The notes: generated by a model not told the origin, from the letters alone. A stretch of DNA of 64,000 nt from Bacillus sp. SB49 (GCF_000469135.2 NZ_CP048117.1:1897501-1961500), one strand, 5' to 3'; numbered from the stretch's first letter, positions 26,662 through 35,120 are shown. Numbers and translations are program-made.

Positions 26662-26673
26662 GGTCAGACTCTT
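26645..26673 (+). terminator. Terminator inside the ypdQ 3' end
   Basis: Stem AGAGTCTG(g)ACC/GGTCAGACTCT with one bulge, followed by eight T residues. It also encodes the end of the opposing 99-aa gene. Confidence 0.8.
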
Positions 26674-26963
26674 TTTTTTGCAGCTGACCCGCCGACGGAG
26701 AGCCGCTGATCAATGTGCCTGTAGGCGTGACGCTTTGTACGGATGGACGGGGCAGCAATTAATTCTAAAATACTGATATAAAAGCTTGGATCGAAATTTT
26801 GTTGGACTTTCAGAGTGGTACGTACAGCTATGATCGTCTTCCACTCGGAGGCATTGGTGGAATTCTTTCCAAAATAAATGAAGCGTACGTCTTCATCACT
26901 CAATTTGAAGCCCTTCGACCATAGATCTTCTAAGAAATAAGCGAGTGCATGCTTCTTCTCCAT
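26664..26963 (-). CDS. Hypothetical protein, 99 aa
   Basis: I do not recognise this family. The sequence is soluble, with a helical N-terminus (EKKHALAYFLEDLWSKGF), a mixed centre and a basic C-terminus ending GSAAKKRV. A clear AAAAGGAG lies eight bases before the ATG, which supports a real gene. Its last codons read through the ypdQ terminator and T tract, 2 bp from the ypdQ stop, so the C-terminus may have been altered or extended by loss of an earlier stop. Confidence 0.6.
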   Translation of the reverse strand: MEKKHALAYFLEDLWSKGFKLSDEDVRFIYFGKNSTNASEWKTIIAVRTTLKVQQNFDPSFYISILELIAAPSIRTKRHAYRHIDQRLSVGGSAAKKRV

Positions 26964-27042
26964 AATTCGCTCCTTTTCTTCCTGGAAATCACTATCCTTT
27001 GTATTCGTTCGACAATTTCTCTTTTCTTTCTACCAATCATAA

Positions 27043-27076
27043 CAAAAAATAAAAGCCAAGTGGGAATCACCTGGCT
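27043..27076 (-). terminator. Minus-strand terminator downstream of bpsB and the 36-codon ORF
   Basis: Stem AGCCA-GTG/CAC-TGGCT with single mismatches and a 5-base loop, followed on the minus strand by TTTTATTTTTTG. It lies about 200 bp after bpsB but 34 bp after the small ORF. Confidence 0.65.
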
Positions 27077-27109
27077 GAAATAATTTGATCCTATTCATCT
27101 TTTTTATGA

Positions 27110-27220
27110 TTAGATGCAGGCGGTATGGGCCGACCCTTCCACCCAGCCAATACCGACCGTGCGGGCTGAAAACCAATTTCCGATAATAAGGAACACCATC
27201 CCACTTCGCACCTTCCTCAT
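27110..27220 (-). CDS. Candidate 36-aa protein
   Basis: Open frame from ATG at 27220: a short basic start, hydrophobic VFLIIGNWF, then ARTVGIGWVEGSAHTACI. AAGGA lies 11 bases upstream. About two thirds of third codon positions are G or C, like neighbouring genes, and a terminator follows directly. I do not recognise the family. It could equally be the 3' untranslated region of bpsB. Confidence 0.4.
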   Translation of the reverse strand: MRKVRSGMVFLIIGNWFSARTVGIGWVEGSAHTACI

Positions 27221-27279
27221 TGAAAGTGTTTTCCTTAGTGGGTTAGAAATACAGTGGATCCAATGCCTGGCTGTAATAG

Positions 27280-27792
27280 TTACACACGCTCCCGTAGAGC
27301 CCTTTCTTCCGCGGGAATCCTCACCTGTAAAACAAGCAGGTGGAGAAATGGAAATACGAGAGCTGTTACATACGCTTGAAAAAGGACGGGAATGACGAGC
27401 AGTTCAAAAAAGACAATCACGTAATTCGGGTGTTTGATGTACCTGTACAGACCTCTGTTAATTGGTTCTTCGTCCGGCAGTACGATAATTCTGGTGTTCC
27501 ACCTCTTTCCGAGCGTCCCTATACACCAAATCCGGAGCGCTTGTAAGACGATGAACGACAAAAGTGCTGTAAAGAACAGCGGTCCCGGCTCTGGAGCAGG
27601 GGTAAGGAGAAAATCTCCAAGCAGGGAAAGAAAGAATAACGTATGAAGAATCAGAAATAAAAAGTAATGATCCTTCCCCCATTCTTTGGCTCCCCGTTCC
27701 ATCATCCACTCCCTGTTCCGGTCCGCTATTTGAAGCTCTGCCAATCGCTGAACGACTAAGAAGATAAGAATCAACCATAGAAGCAGTTCCAT
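27280..27792 (-). CDS. bpsB: Isoprenylcysteine methyltransferase-like alkylpyrone O-methyltransferase (YpbQ/BpsB)
   Basis: Membrane methyltransferase of 170 aa with four or five spans. The C-terminal SAM site RYIKHPNYVIVFFELL is the ICMT-family signature, preceded by GTLGKRWNTRIIVLP. In B. subtilis BpsB methylates the pyrones made by the adjacent type III polyketide synthase. The ATG at 27792 is 1 bp beyond the bpsA stop with GGAG upstream; the 27840 start is less likely. Confidence 0.88.
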   Translation of the reverse strand: MELLLWLILIFLVVQRLAELQIADRNREWMMERGAKEWGKDHYFLFLILHTLFFLSLLGDFLLTPAPEPGPLFFTALLSFIVLQALRIWCIGTLGKRWNTRIIVLPDEEPINRGLYRYIKHPNYVIVFFELLVIPVLFQAYVTALVFPFLHLLVLQVRIPAEERALRERV

Positions 27793-27793
27793 C

Positions 27794-28879
27794 TTACACC
27801 CACTCCAAACTGACGATTTCCGAACTGAATCCAGGTCCAAGGGAAGCCATAAGGGACTTCACTCCCTTATGCGGTCGATCCTGCAGAACCCGGTCTAGGA
27901 CGAAGTGAACGGTCGGGGACGACATGTTCCCATGTCGGGCAAGGACTTCAGAAGAATGGCGTAAAACGCTTGGATCCAATCCGAAAATCTCTTGATAGCT
28001 CTCCAGAACTTTTCTTCCGCCGGGATGCGCAATCAAAAATGGCAGCTCCTCCACTCTCCAACCGTTCCGATCCAATACTTCCTTTGCATGTCCACTCCAA
28101 AAATCTCTAACCAATTTCGGAATGCTTTTATTAAAAATAACTTCAAATCCGGTATCTACAATACGCCAGCCCATCACATCCGTACTATGCTTCTTCGTCT
28201 TTGAATCGAATCCGGTTATCTTTGGAACAGAACCTCTCCTCTTCTCATTTAATGTTGAAGCATCCCCGGTCAAGAGAACCGCAGAAGCTCCATCACCAAA
28301 AAGTGCGGTTCCTACGAAGTTGCTCACCCGTGGGTCTTTCCTTTGAAAAGTAAGGCTGCAAAGCTCCACGCAAATAACAAGGACGTTCCCTTCCGGGTTA
28401 CCAAGCAGCCATTCGTACGCCTTCCCCACCCCACTCGTCCCTCCTGCACAGCCGAGGCCGAACAGCGGAGTCCGCTTTACATTTTCCCTCATCCCCATTT
28501 CGTTCATAATATAGGTATCGAGCGTCGGCGTTGCTATCCCCGTTGAAGAAACGAATAAGATATGGTCAATCTCCGAGGGAATTACCTTATCCTTCAACAA
28601 TTCCTTGTTATTCAGACACTTCTCAACCGCACCGATCGAATAACGGAGTGCTTTATCCTGGTATATCTCGTTCCTTTCCTTTAATCCATGCGAGGTACGG
28701 AACCAATCGAGAGGCTGAGAAAATTGCCGCTCGGAAATATGAGCGTTCTCAAAAATAGGAAGCAATCGTTTCTTCTCATGGGGTTTCAATGGGAAAAGGT
28801 CATCGATCATATCCTGTACCGTACTCTGTTTGGCGGAGTAATCCGCTTCCTGAATACCACTTGTTAGTATGTAAGGCAT
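27794..28879 (-). CDS. bpsA: Type III polyketide synthase (alkylpyrone synthase BpsA/BcsA)
   Basis: Chalcone-synthase-like enzyme condensing fatty acyl-CoA with malonyl-CoA to alkylpyrones or resorcinols. The catalytic triad is Cys144 in FGLGCAGG, His285 in IAHPGG and Asn318 in HGNMSS. 361 aa is typical. GGAGG lies nine bases before the ATG. Coupled to bpsB as in B. subtilis. Product length and role (membrane-associated lipids) are inferred from that system. Confidence 0.93.
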   Translation of the reverse strand: MPYILTSGIQEADYSAKQSTVQDMIDDLFPLKPHEKKRLLPIFENAHISERQFSQPLDWFRTSHGLKERNEIYQDKALRYSIGAVEKCLNNKELLKDKVIPSEIDHILFVSSTGIATPTLDTYIMNEMGMRENVKRTPLFGLGCAGGTSGVGKAYEWLLGNPEGNVLVICVELCSLTFQRKDPRVSNFVGTALFGDGASAVLLTGDASTLNEKRRGSVPKITGFDSKTKKHSTDVMGWRIVDTGFEVIFNKSIPKLVRDFWSGHAKEVLDRNGWRVEELPFLIAHPGGRKVLESYQEIFGLDPSVLRHSSEVLARHGNMSSPTVHFVLDRVLQDRPHKGVKSLMASLGPGFSSEIVSLEWV

Positions 28880-29031
28880 GTTCTTCCGCCTCCTTTTTTC
28901 CTTATCATCTGCAAAAAGGAGAAAAATATTCCATTATTCTTCATTCCTGCGTAAAACTAAGAAAGACCCACCTCTAAAAGCAAAAAATAAATATTAGAAT
29001 AATCAGTATAGTTTAACATTTTAGCAAATTC

Positions 29032-29060
29032 TTTACATTTTACTCCGTCTCCCTTAAAAT
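29032..29060 (+). promoter_or_regulatory. SigA promoter of the lipoprotein gene
   Basis: TTTACA and TAAAAT with a 17-base spacer, 36 bp before the ATG. Confidence 0.6.
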
Positions 29061-29095
29061 GGAATTTGCTATACATATAGAAAGGGGTAGGTCAC

Positions 29096-29638
29096 ATGAA
29101 GAAATGGTTATTGGCTTTGGGCTTGACCAGTGCCATCGTCGTTGCAGGCTGCAGCTCGGACGACGAATCGGCAGAAGAAAACACGGATCAGACAGAACAA
29201 ACAGATGAGAAATCCGGCGATGAACAAGACGCTAAAAAAGCCGTCATCGATGCGCAGATGAACATGAAGGACACGTTCCATCCTTATCAAGAAAAGATCA
29301 CCGCTTATCAAACAGCAGCATCCGCGGAAGAACCGGATGCCGAAGCAGTGAAAGCTGCCGGTGAAGAAGCAAAAACAGCGGCTGATGAAGCAGCTGAGGC
29401 CGCTACTGGTTTTGAAGTAGAAGCGGATGTATCAGATGAGGTGAAGACACAGATTGAAGAAGCTGTTCCATCCCTGCAAGCGTACTACGAAGAAGTATCC
29501 AAGGCTCTCGATGAGAGCATCGAAGAAGCAGACTTCACAGCAGCCGATGAAAAAGCAGCAGAATTCAATGAAAAGATCGGAAAAGTATTTGAAGATGCTG
29601 GACTTGCAGCACCTGATATGATGAAAGAACTTTCCTAA
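29096..29638 (+). CDS. Acidic lipoprotein of unknown function
   Basis: 180 aa with a lipoprotein signal: KK, a hydrophobic stretch and lipobox VAGC with Cys19. A strongly acidic linker of about 28 residues follows, then a helical domain rich in Ala, Glu and Lys with pattern suited to a helical bundle (DAQMNMKDTFHPYQEKI onward). I do not recognise the family. It should be anchored on the outer face of the membrane. Monocistronic with its own promoter and a strong terminator. AAAGGGG precedes the ATG. Confidence 0.8.
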   Translation: MKKWLLALGLTSAIVVAGCSSDDESAEENTDQTEQTDEKSGDEQDAKKAVIDAQMNMKDTFHPYQEKITAYQTAASAEEPDAEAVKAAGEEAKTAADEAAEAATGFEVEADVSDEVKTQIEEAVPSLQAYYEEVSKALDESIEEADFTAADEKAAEFNEKIGKVFEDAGLAAPDMMKELS

Positions 29639-29644
29639 AAACAC

Positions 29645-29680
29645 ACCCCCTGGTGCATCTGAGCACCAGGGGGTTTTTAT
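29645..29680 (+). terminator. Terminator of the lipoprotein gene
   Basis: Twelve-bp perfect stem ACCCCCTGGTGC/GCACCAGGGGGT, 6-base loop, then TTTTTATT. Confidence 0.9.
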
Positions 29681-31171
29681 TCAAAATTGATATATATGTT
29701 TATATTTGGTTTCGAGATAACGGAGCAGGTAGTCCGGATTAAGTCCTTCTCCTGTGACTTCCGTCAAAATTTCCAGCGGTTTTTTCATTTTTCCATGCCG
29801 GTGGATCTTTTCCTTCAGCCATTCCTTAATTATTCGAAAATCGCCTTCCCGAACAGCTTTGTCAACGTCGATTTCTTCTCTCATTTGCGCATCGAATTGA
29901 GCAGCGTACATATACCCAAGTGCATAGGATGGGAAATAACCAAAATCACCGCCGGACCAGTGAATATCCTGAAGGACTCCTTCCGCATCTGTATCCGGTC
30001 TTACACCGAGGTACTCTTCCATTTTGTCATTCCAACGCGAAGGGAGATCTTTCGCATCCATATCACCGGCGATAAGGGCTTTTTCCAGCTCATAACGAAT
30101 CATAATATGAAGGCAGTAAGTCAGTTCATCCGCTTCAATTCGGATAAGCGATGGTTTCACTTCGTTGACGGCAGCAAAGAACGAGTTAAGGGAAAGTTCG
30201 CGGAAATTATCCGGGGCATACGTTTGAAATAGCGGATAGTGATTCTCCCAGAACTGTTCACTGCGGGCGATGAAATTCTCCCAAAACAATGATTGAGATT
30301 CATGGATCCCCATGGACGTGCCTGTAGCAAGGGGTGTGAAAGATAGATCCTCAGAAATATTTTGCTCATAAAGGGCGTGTCCGCCTTCATGGATTGTTCC
30401 GAAAACAGCCGTTCGGAAGTCGCTCTCATCGTACTTGGTCGTTACCCGTACGTCGTTCACGTTCAATCCGATGGCGAAAGGGTGAACGGTCTCATCCAAG
30501 CGTCCTGCATCGAAATCATAACCCATCCGCTTCAAAATTTCTTTACTGAACGCCGTTTGTTGATCTTTAGGAAAATGCCCTTTCAATACAGAAGGATCAG
30601 GTTGGGCCGGAGCTTCTTTCACACGACCGAGCAGTTCTGTCAACGCTTTTCTTACCTTTGGAAATACTTGATCCAGCAGTTCCACTGTCACTCCGGGTTC
30701 ATAATTGTTCAACAGCGCGTTATAACGATGTCCATCATAACCCCAATAGTCAGCGAAGGTACGATTGAATTCTACGAGCTTCTCTAAATACGGGAGAAAA
30801 CCTGCAAAGTCATTCTGTGCTTTTGCTTCGGACCACTTTGATTCTGCCTTTGACTGCAGGGTGACGTAAGCCCGATACTCATCTGTTGGAATTTTAGCTG
30901 TTTTATTATACGTTTCCTCCGCCTCTTCCAGGCATTTGATCACAACAGGGTCTGAAACATTCCCTTTAAGCTTATCGATGCAGTTCCGCATTGCTTCGGA
31001 GGTTTGAATTTCATGGACTTTCTGCGCAAGAACACCGAGGACTTCCGAGCGGTTATCCATCGCTTTTTTCGGTGCTTTTGTCCGCATATCCCATGCAATT
31101 AAACCAATCGCTTCCCCGTAGGAAGTTTGTTCCCTTAATAAATCCATGAACTCATTCACTGTTTCCTTCAT
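29681..31171 (-). CDS. ypwA: M32 family metallocarboxypeptidase (YpwA/Taq type)
   Basis: Removes C-terminal residues from peptides using one zinc ion. HEGGH in the segment TIHEGGHALYEQ, with the downstream HESQSLFWEN block that supplies the third ligand and family DXRXT-type VRVTTKYDE upstream. 496 aa is the normal size. It starts 15 bp after ypsC and is therefore likely co-transcribed with it. Confidence 0.94.
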   Translation of the reverse strand: MKETVNEFMDLLREQTSYGEAIGLIAWDMRTKAPKKAMDNRSEVLGVLAQKVHEIQTSEAMRNCIDKLKGNVSDPVVIKCLEEAEETYNKTAKIPTDEYRAYVTLQSKAESKWSEAKAQNDFAGFLPYLEKLVEFNRTFADYWGYDGHRYNALLNNYEPGVTVELLDQVFPKVRKALTELLGRVKEAPAQPDPSVLKGHFPKDQQTAFSKEILKRMGYDFDAGRLDETVHPFAIGLNVNDVRVTTKYDESDFRTAVFGTIHEGGHALYEQNISEDLSFTPLATGTSMGIHESQSLFWENFIARSEQFWENHYPLFQTYAPDNFRELSLNSFFAAVNEVKPSLIRIEADELTYCLHIMIRYELEKALIAGDMDAKDLPSRWNDKMEEYLGVRPDTDAEGVLQDIHWSGGDFGYFPSYALGYMYAAQFDAQMREEIDVDKAVREGDFRIIKEWLKEKIHRHGKMKKPLEILTEVTGEGLNPDYLLRYLETKYKHIYQF

Positions 31172-31186
31172 CCCGCGACCTCTCCT

Positions 31187-32323
31187 TTATCGATTTCTTT
31201 TACCGAAATACTGATAATAGTCCGTCTTGATGAATCCGTTAAAAAGCTTCCGTCTCTTTGTAGCCGGCTTTCCATAAAGCTTTTCAAAACCTTCATGGGA
31301 AGTAAGGATGTACACGCTCCATGATGGATGATCACGCATGATCGAACCGAGATCCCGGTACATCTGTTCTACCTGCTCCTTCTCTCCCATCCGTTCTCCA
31401 TAAGGAGGGTTGGAGACAATATATCCATCTTCCTGCTTAGGAGAGAGATCACTCATCTGCATTTGTTTCCACGTGATTAGATCACCCAGTCCTGCCTCCA
31501 TTGCATTCTCTTTGGCGATATCTATCATCTTCGGATCGATATCGGAGCCTGTAATGGAAAGGGGTTGATCGTAGTTCGCCGCTTCTTCAGCTTCCTGAAA
31601 AGCATCATCCCATGCTTTCTGCGGGATAAAGTCCCATCCTTCAGAAGCGAATTCCCTGTTGAAGCCAGGTGCGATATTCTGCCCGATCAGTGCCGCTTCA
31701 ATGGCAATCGTACCTGAACCACAGAAAGGATCTACAAAGGGTTTATCCGGGTGCCAGTTAGTAATTTGAACGAGAGCAGCAGCAAGGGTCTCTTTAAGGG
31801 GAGCTTCCCCCTGACCTGCTCGATAACCGCGTTTATGCAGCCCACTCCCGGAGGTGTCCAATGTGAGAAGAACCTCATCTTTATGAATAGCGACCTCCGT
31901 CCGGTAAAAGGCACCCGTTTCCTTCATCCAAGAAGAAACTCCATGCCTTTGTTTTAAACGGTCGACCATTGCTTTCTTAACGATCGATTGACAGTCTGGA
32001 ACACTGTAGAGCTTGGACTTGACGGATTTACCTATGACAGGAAATTCTCCGTCTTCCGGTATGAATTGTTCCCATGGCAATGCTTTCGTCTGTTCGAACA
32101 AGTCATCGAATGTAGTTGCTTTGAATCTCCCAACAAGAAGCTTGACACGATCAGCTGTACGAAGCCATAGGTTCGCACGTGGGATTGCGCTTACATCCGC
32201 TTCGAAAATAACGCGTCCGTTCTCCACCGTTACTTCGTCATATCCGAGATCCTTTACTTCTTTTGCTACAATTGCTTCCAAACCCATGGCTGCAGTTGCA
32301 ATCAGTGTGATTTTCTTTTGCAA
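31187..32323 (-). CDS. ypsC: THUMP-domain class I SAM-dependent RNA methyltransferase (YpsC/RlmL-like)
   Basis: Predicted 23S rRNA N2-guanosine methyltransferase. N-terminal ferredoxin-like/THUMP region up to about residue 155, then the Rossmann domain with FVDPFCGSGTIAIEAALIG and catalytic IVSNPPYGERMG. TTG at 32323 with AGGAGG eight bases upstream gives 378 aa, close to the B. subtilis length. The longer frame to 32470 would lie inside RNase P RNA and is rejected. Only about 30 bp separate it from the rnpB terminator. Confidence 0.92.
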   Translation of the reverse strand: MQKKITLIATAAMGLEAIVAKEVKDLGYDEVTVENGRVIFEADVSAIPRANLWLRTADRVKLLVGRFKATTFDDLFEQTKALPWEQFIPEDGEFPVIGKSVKSKLYSVPDCQSIVKKAMVDRLKQRHGVSSWMKETGAFYRTEVAIHKDEVLLTLDTSGSGLHKRGYRAGQGEAPLKETLAAALVQITNWHPDKPFVDPFCGSGTIAIEAALIGQNIAPGFNREFASEGWDFIPQKAWDDAFQEAEEAANYDQPLSITGSDIDPKMIDIAKENAMEAGLGDLITWKQMQMSDLSPKQEDGYIVSNPPYGERMGEKEQVEQMYRDLGSIMRDHPSWSVYILTSHEGFEKLYGKPATKRRKLFNGFIKTDYYQYFGKRNR

Positions 32324-32354
32324 GTGATTACCTCCTTTAGTTATGTATGAACAG

Positions 32355-32395
32355 TAAAAAACCCTCCTAAAAAGCAGCGGCTTTTCAGAAGGGTG
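32355..32395 (-). terminator. Terminator of rnpB
   Basis: Stem ACCCTTCT.AAAAGC/GCTTTTT.AGGAGGGT with loop CGCT, then six T residues on the minus strand. Confidence 0.85.
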
Positions 32396-32413
32396 TATTG
32401 TCATCATAAAGCG

Positions 32414-32810
32414 ACCTTTGAATACTCTGTAAGCCATGTTCTGTTCCATAGTACTGCAGACGGTGGTCAACCTCGTACTCCGGTGGCAATCATCTATCTG
32501 CCGTCTTACAACGACCTCTCCTTCCGTTTGATTCCTTCCAGAGAGTGCCCCTACCTATATTTGGGTTGCTCGCTCGCGGGGTTTACCTCGTTCCACCCGG
32601 CGTATTTCTACGACGGCTCCGTCACTGTGGCACTTTCAAGGTATTCCTTCCGTATCCGAAGACTTAGGAAGTTTCCCTGCCGTTAGTTCAAAAAGAACTA
32701 CCTTGACTTATGGTTTCGTCAAGCACGAACACTACAGACATTTCAGCCTGTGCGAGCATGGACTTTCCTCTGCATGTAGGACATGCAGCGATTACCCGAG
32801 TATTCAAATG
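32414..32810 (-). ncRNA. rnpB: RNase P RNA, Bacillus (type B)
   Basis: Catalytic RNA that matures tRNA 5' ends. On the minus strand it shows the universal blocks GAGGAAAGTCCATGCTCGC near the 5' end, AAAGTGCCACAGTGACG, GTGGAACGAGGTAAACCCC, AGATAGATGATTGCC and GAACATGGCTTACAGA at the 3' end. The 11-bp P1 helix TTTGAATACTC/GAGTATTCAAA defines both ends. About 397 nt, as expected. Position between gpsB and ypsC is conserved in Bacillus. Ends are approximate by a few bases. Confidence 0.95.
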
Positions 32811-32846
32811 TTTGGTTGTGACGTTCATAAGTGACGCACTTGACAA

Positions 32847-32875
32847 AGTATAGCAGATATTACTCTGTTTGTCAT
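32847..32875 (-). promoter_or_regulatory. Promoter of rnpB
   Basis: Minus strand ATGACA and TATACT separated by 17 bases; predicted start lies roughly 30 nt before the P1 helix. Confidence 0.65.
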
Positions 32876-32888
32876 TGGTAATCTTGCA

Positions 32889-33197
32889 TCAATCAGCGTA
32901 TTTGTTGCCAAAAACCGCTTTTTCCAAATTGGAAACTCGTTTCAAAATATCATAGTTGACTTGGTGATTACCTGTATTGCTTTGTCTTTGGCGGGGCGCC
33001 TGTTCTCTTGATGAGAGCTTCTTCAAGCGTTCGTTTTCCTGTTGTAGACGCTCAATTTCCTGTTGAAATCGATCGTAATCCTGAATGATAAGGTCCAAAT
33101 ACTCATCGACCTCTTCCTGGTTGTACCCCCGCATGGAGGTCTTGAAATCTTTCTCCAGTATGGCCTTGCCTGTCAAGTGATATTCTTCTGAATTCAT
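32889..33197 (-). CDS. gpsB: Cell division regulator GpsB
   Basis: 102-aa coiled-coil adaptor that links PBP1 to the divisome and moves it between septum and side wall. N-terminal DivIVA-like motif LEKDFKTSMRGYNQEEVDEYLD binds membrane and PBPs; a Gln/Glu-rich coil follows; the C-terminal YDILKRVSNLEKAVFG is the hexamerisation helix. The ATG at 33197 has AGGTG eight bases upstream and is preferred to 33203 or 33221. Its partner PonA is encoded in the same window. Confidence 0.95.
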   Translation of the reverse strand: MNSEEYHLTGKAILEKDFKTSMRGYNQEEVDEYLDLIIQDYDRFQQEIERLQQENERLKKLSSREQAPRQRQSNTGNHQVNYDILKRVSNLEKAVFGNKYAD

Positions 33198-33223
33198 TAT
33201 CATTTCACCTCTGTTCAGCACAT

Positions 33224-33252
33224 TATATATATTTTTTCAAAAGGTTGGCCAA
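33224..33252 (-). promoter_or_regulatory. Possible promoter of gpsB
   Basis: Minus strand TTGGCC and TATATA with a 17-base spacer, about 27 bp before the start. An A/T-rich stretch makes the -10 ambiguous. Confidence 0.4.
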
Positions 33253-33278
33253 ATGTCAATTTGACTTTATGGAAAGTT

Positions 33279-33845
33279 TCATTGATTCCAGTAATCCGGA
33301 TCGCTCATACGCCTTTCCTCTACCGTTTCTTCAAGGTCCAGGGGAGTAATGTAAAGAATTTGATAATCTTTTGTTTCTTTATACTTTTCCGCCGTTTCAA
33401 GGAAATAATCAGGACTCCCCTTCGTATCTTCATCGTAAAGAACGAGGCAGCCGTCCGAGTGCTCAACCAGAAACTGATCTCTGGCACGGAACTGATATGG
33501 TCCGTCATATCCTTTCTGGTAAAGGGGGCGGAAGAAGTCTGCCAGCATCGTCACTTCTTCATACACTTGCTGAAGATCTTCCGGCCAGCGCTCCTGCTGA
33601 TTTTCGAACGGCGGGAGGATTCCAAGCCTAATATCATAGCCCTCCTCCTTCAAATCCAGAACAACCTCTGCTGTCCATAGTTCCACACCCATTTGGCCGG
33701 AGTGGATCACCCACTCCAGCCCCTCTTCCATATAGGCTAACAATCGTTTACGTATCGTTTCTTTCACAAATTCAATTTTATGGTCGTTGGCTTTAAATAT
33801 ACCAATTTCCATCGGTTTGTATCCTGTGACGACGACAGTCTTCAT
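33279..33845 (-). CDS. ypsA: YpsA, SLOG-fold DUF1273 protein
   Basis: 188-aa nucleotide-binding SLOG-superfamily protein near gpsB; in B. subtilis and S. aureus YpsA affects cell division. VVVTGYKPMEIGIF opens the Rossmann-like fold, VIHSGQMGVELWTAEV is the conserved central motif and SDGCLVLYDEDTKGSPDYF a later one. GGAGGG precedes the ATG by eight bases. Biochemical activity is unknown. Confidence 0.93.
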   Translation of the reverse strand: MKTVVVTGYKPMEIGIFKANDHKIEFVKETIRKRLLAYMEEGLEWVIHSGQMGVELWTAEVVLDLKEEGYDIRLGILPPFENQQERWPEDLQQVYEEVTMLADFFRPLYQKGYDGPYQFRARDQFLVEHSDGCLVLYDEDTKGSPDYFLETAEKYKETKDYQILYITPLDLEETVEERRMSDPDYWNQ

Positions 33846-33900
33846 TATGTACCCTCCTGCATCCGTGTAACCTTTCTCTATTTTAATACGGATATTGGGA

Positions 33901-33932
33901 AAAATAAAACAAGCCCCGGGTCCCGAGGCTTA
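33901..33932 (-). terminator. Terminator of the cotD-like gene
   Basis: AAGCC...GGCTT stem with a GC-rich interior, followed on the minus strand by TTGTTTTATTTTT. Confidence 0.7.
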
Positions 33933-33942
33933 TTTTATTCTG

Positions 33943-34434
33943 TTATTCCATTTCAGGACCCATCATCATCGGCATTTGGTTCATCATCGGCATTTGGCCC
34001 TGACCCATCATTTGCTGCGGCATTTGACCGCCCTGACCCATCATCGGCATTTGATTCATCATCGGCATTTGGCCTTCCTGACCCATCATCTGCTGAGGCA
34101 TCATCGGCATCTGCCCTTGACCGCCCATAGGCATCTGCCCCATATCCTGGTTCATATACTCCATCCAGTTATAGTCTGGAGATGACCCTTGCGGATAAGC
34201 GAACTCTTGAGTTTGGAAACTGTTCTGTTCGGATACCATATAAGGGAAGTAATGGAAATTATTTAACAAATGATGATTTTGGACAAGCACGTGAGTCGGA
34301 TGAATATAATCCTGATTTTCTACGAAGTGGTTATCTACCACACATTGTTGAACGGGACATACGATAGGTCGACGGTTGCACGCAGGTTGAGCAGCAGGAC
34401 CGCAACCGCAGGAACCTTGCATTGAATGATGCAT
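33943..34434 (-). CDS. cotD: CotD-family spore coat protein with Met/Gln repeats
   Basis: Structural protein of the inner spore coat. The first 60 residues fit CotD: Cys-rich start (SCGCGPAAQPAC), RRPIVCPVQQCVVDNH, then HPTHVLVQNHHLLNNFHYFP. The rest is low complexity, with about six degenerate copies of MGQ..QMPMMNQMPMM rich in Met, Gln and Gly. B. subtilis CotD is about 75 aa, so the repeat tail doubles the length. AAGGAG lies 11 bases before the ATG. Mother-cell (SigK) expression is expected. Confidence 0.85.
   Translation of the reverse strand: MHHSMQGSCGCGPAAQPACNRRPIVCPVQQCVVDNHFVENQDYIHPTHVLVQNHHLLNNFHYFPYMVSEQNSFQTQEFAYPQGSSPDYNWMEYMNQDMGQMPMGGQGQMPMMPQQMMGQEGQMPMMNQMPMMGQGGQMPQQMMGQGQMPMMNQMPMMMGPEME
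33958..34128. repeat. Tandem direct repeats within cotD-like gene
   Basis: Repeated units built on CATCATCGGCATTTG and GACCCATCAT, with at least five CATCATCGGCAT copies and several CTGACCCATCAT copies. The near-identity at DNA level allows slippage or recombination. Confidence 0.75.
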
Positions 34435-34467
34435 ACAGCTTTCACTCCTTGTTCTGTTATTCCTTAT

Positions 34468-34495
34468 CAGCGTATGTCATCATTCCTGAGAACGT
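34468..34495 (-). promoter_or_regulatory. Possible SigK promoter of the cotD-like gene
   Basis: Minus strand AC, 17 bases, then CATACGCTG, one mismatch from the SigK -10 consensus CATANNNTA; 34 bp before the ATG. Confidence 0.4.
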
Positions 34496-34553
34496 ACTGG
34501 GCGATATCACCATCTATTCCTATTTTATGCTGTGTCCCTTCCTTTTTCCATAC

Positions 34554-34580
34554 AAAAAAAGGGTGCTCACACACCCTTTT
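34554..34580 (-). terminator. Terminator of cdd
   Basis: AAGGGTG/CACCCTT stem, loop about 6 bases, then a T run on the minus strand. Confidence 0.8.
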
Positions 34581-34586
34581 GCATCA

Positions 34587-35046
<460 letters not shown>

Positions 35047-35089
35047 GCGATTACAAAATAATGGCTCAGCACATCGGCAGGTTAAATAG

Positions 35090-35120
35090 TTGACACCTGT
35101 GTCAGAAAAAAGTTTATACT
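35090..35120 (+). promoter_or_regulatory. RND exporter promoter with overlapping palindromic operator
   Basis: TTGACA at 35090-35095 and TATACT at 35115-35120 (19-base spacer, or 18 to TTATAC). The -35 is embedded in the perfect palindrome TGACAC-CT-GTGTCA (35091-35104), typical of TetR-family operators. Binding would block RNA polymerase. Confidence 0.6.

Noticed and set aside
32324-32470. Upstream extension of YpsC
   Set aside because: It overlaps RNase P RNA and its terminator, and a TTG with AGGAGG gives the family length.
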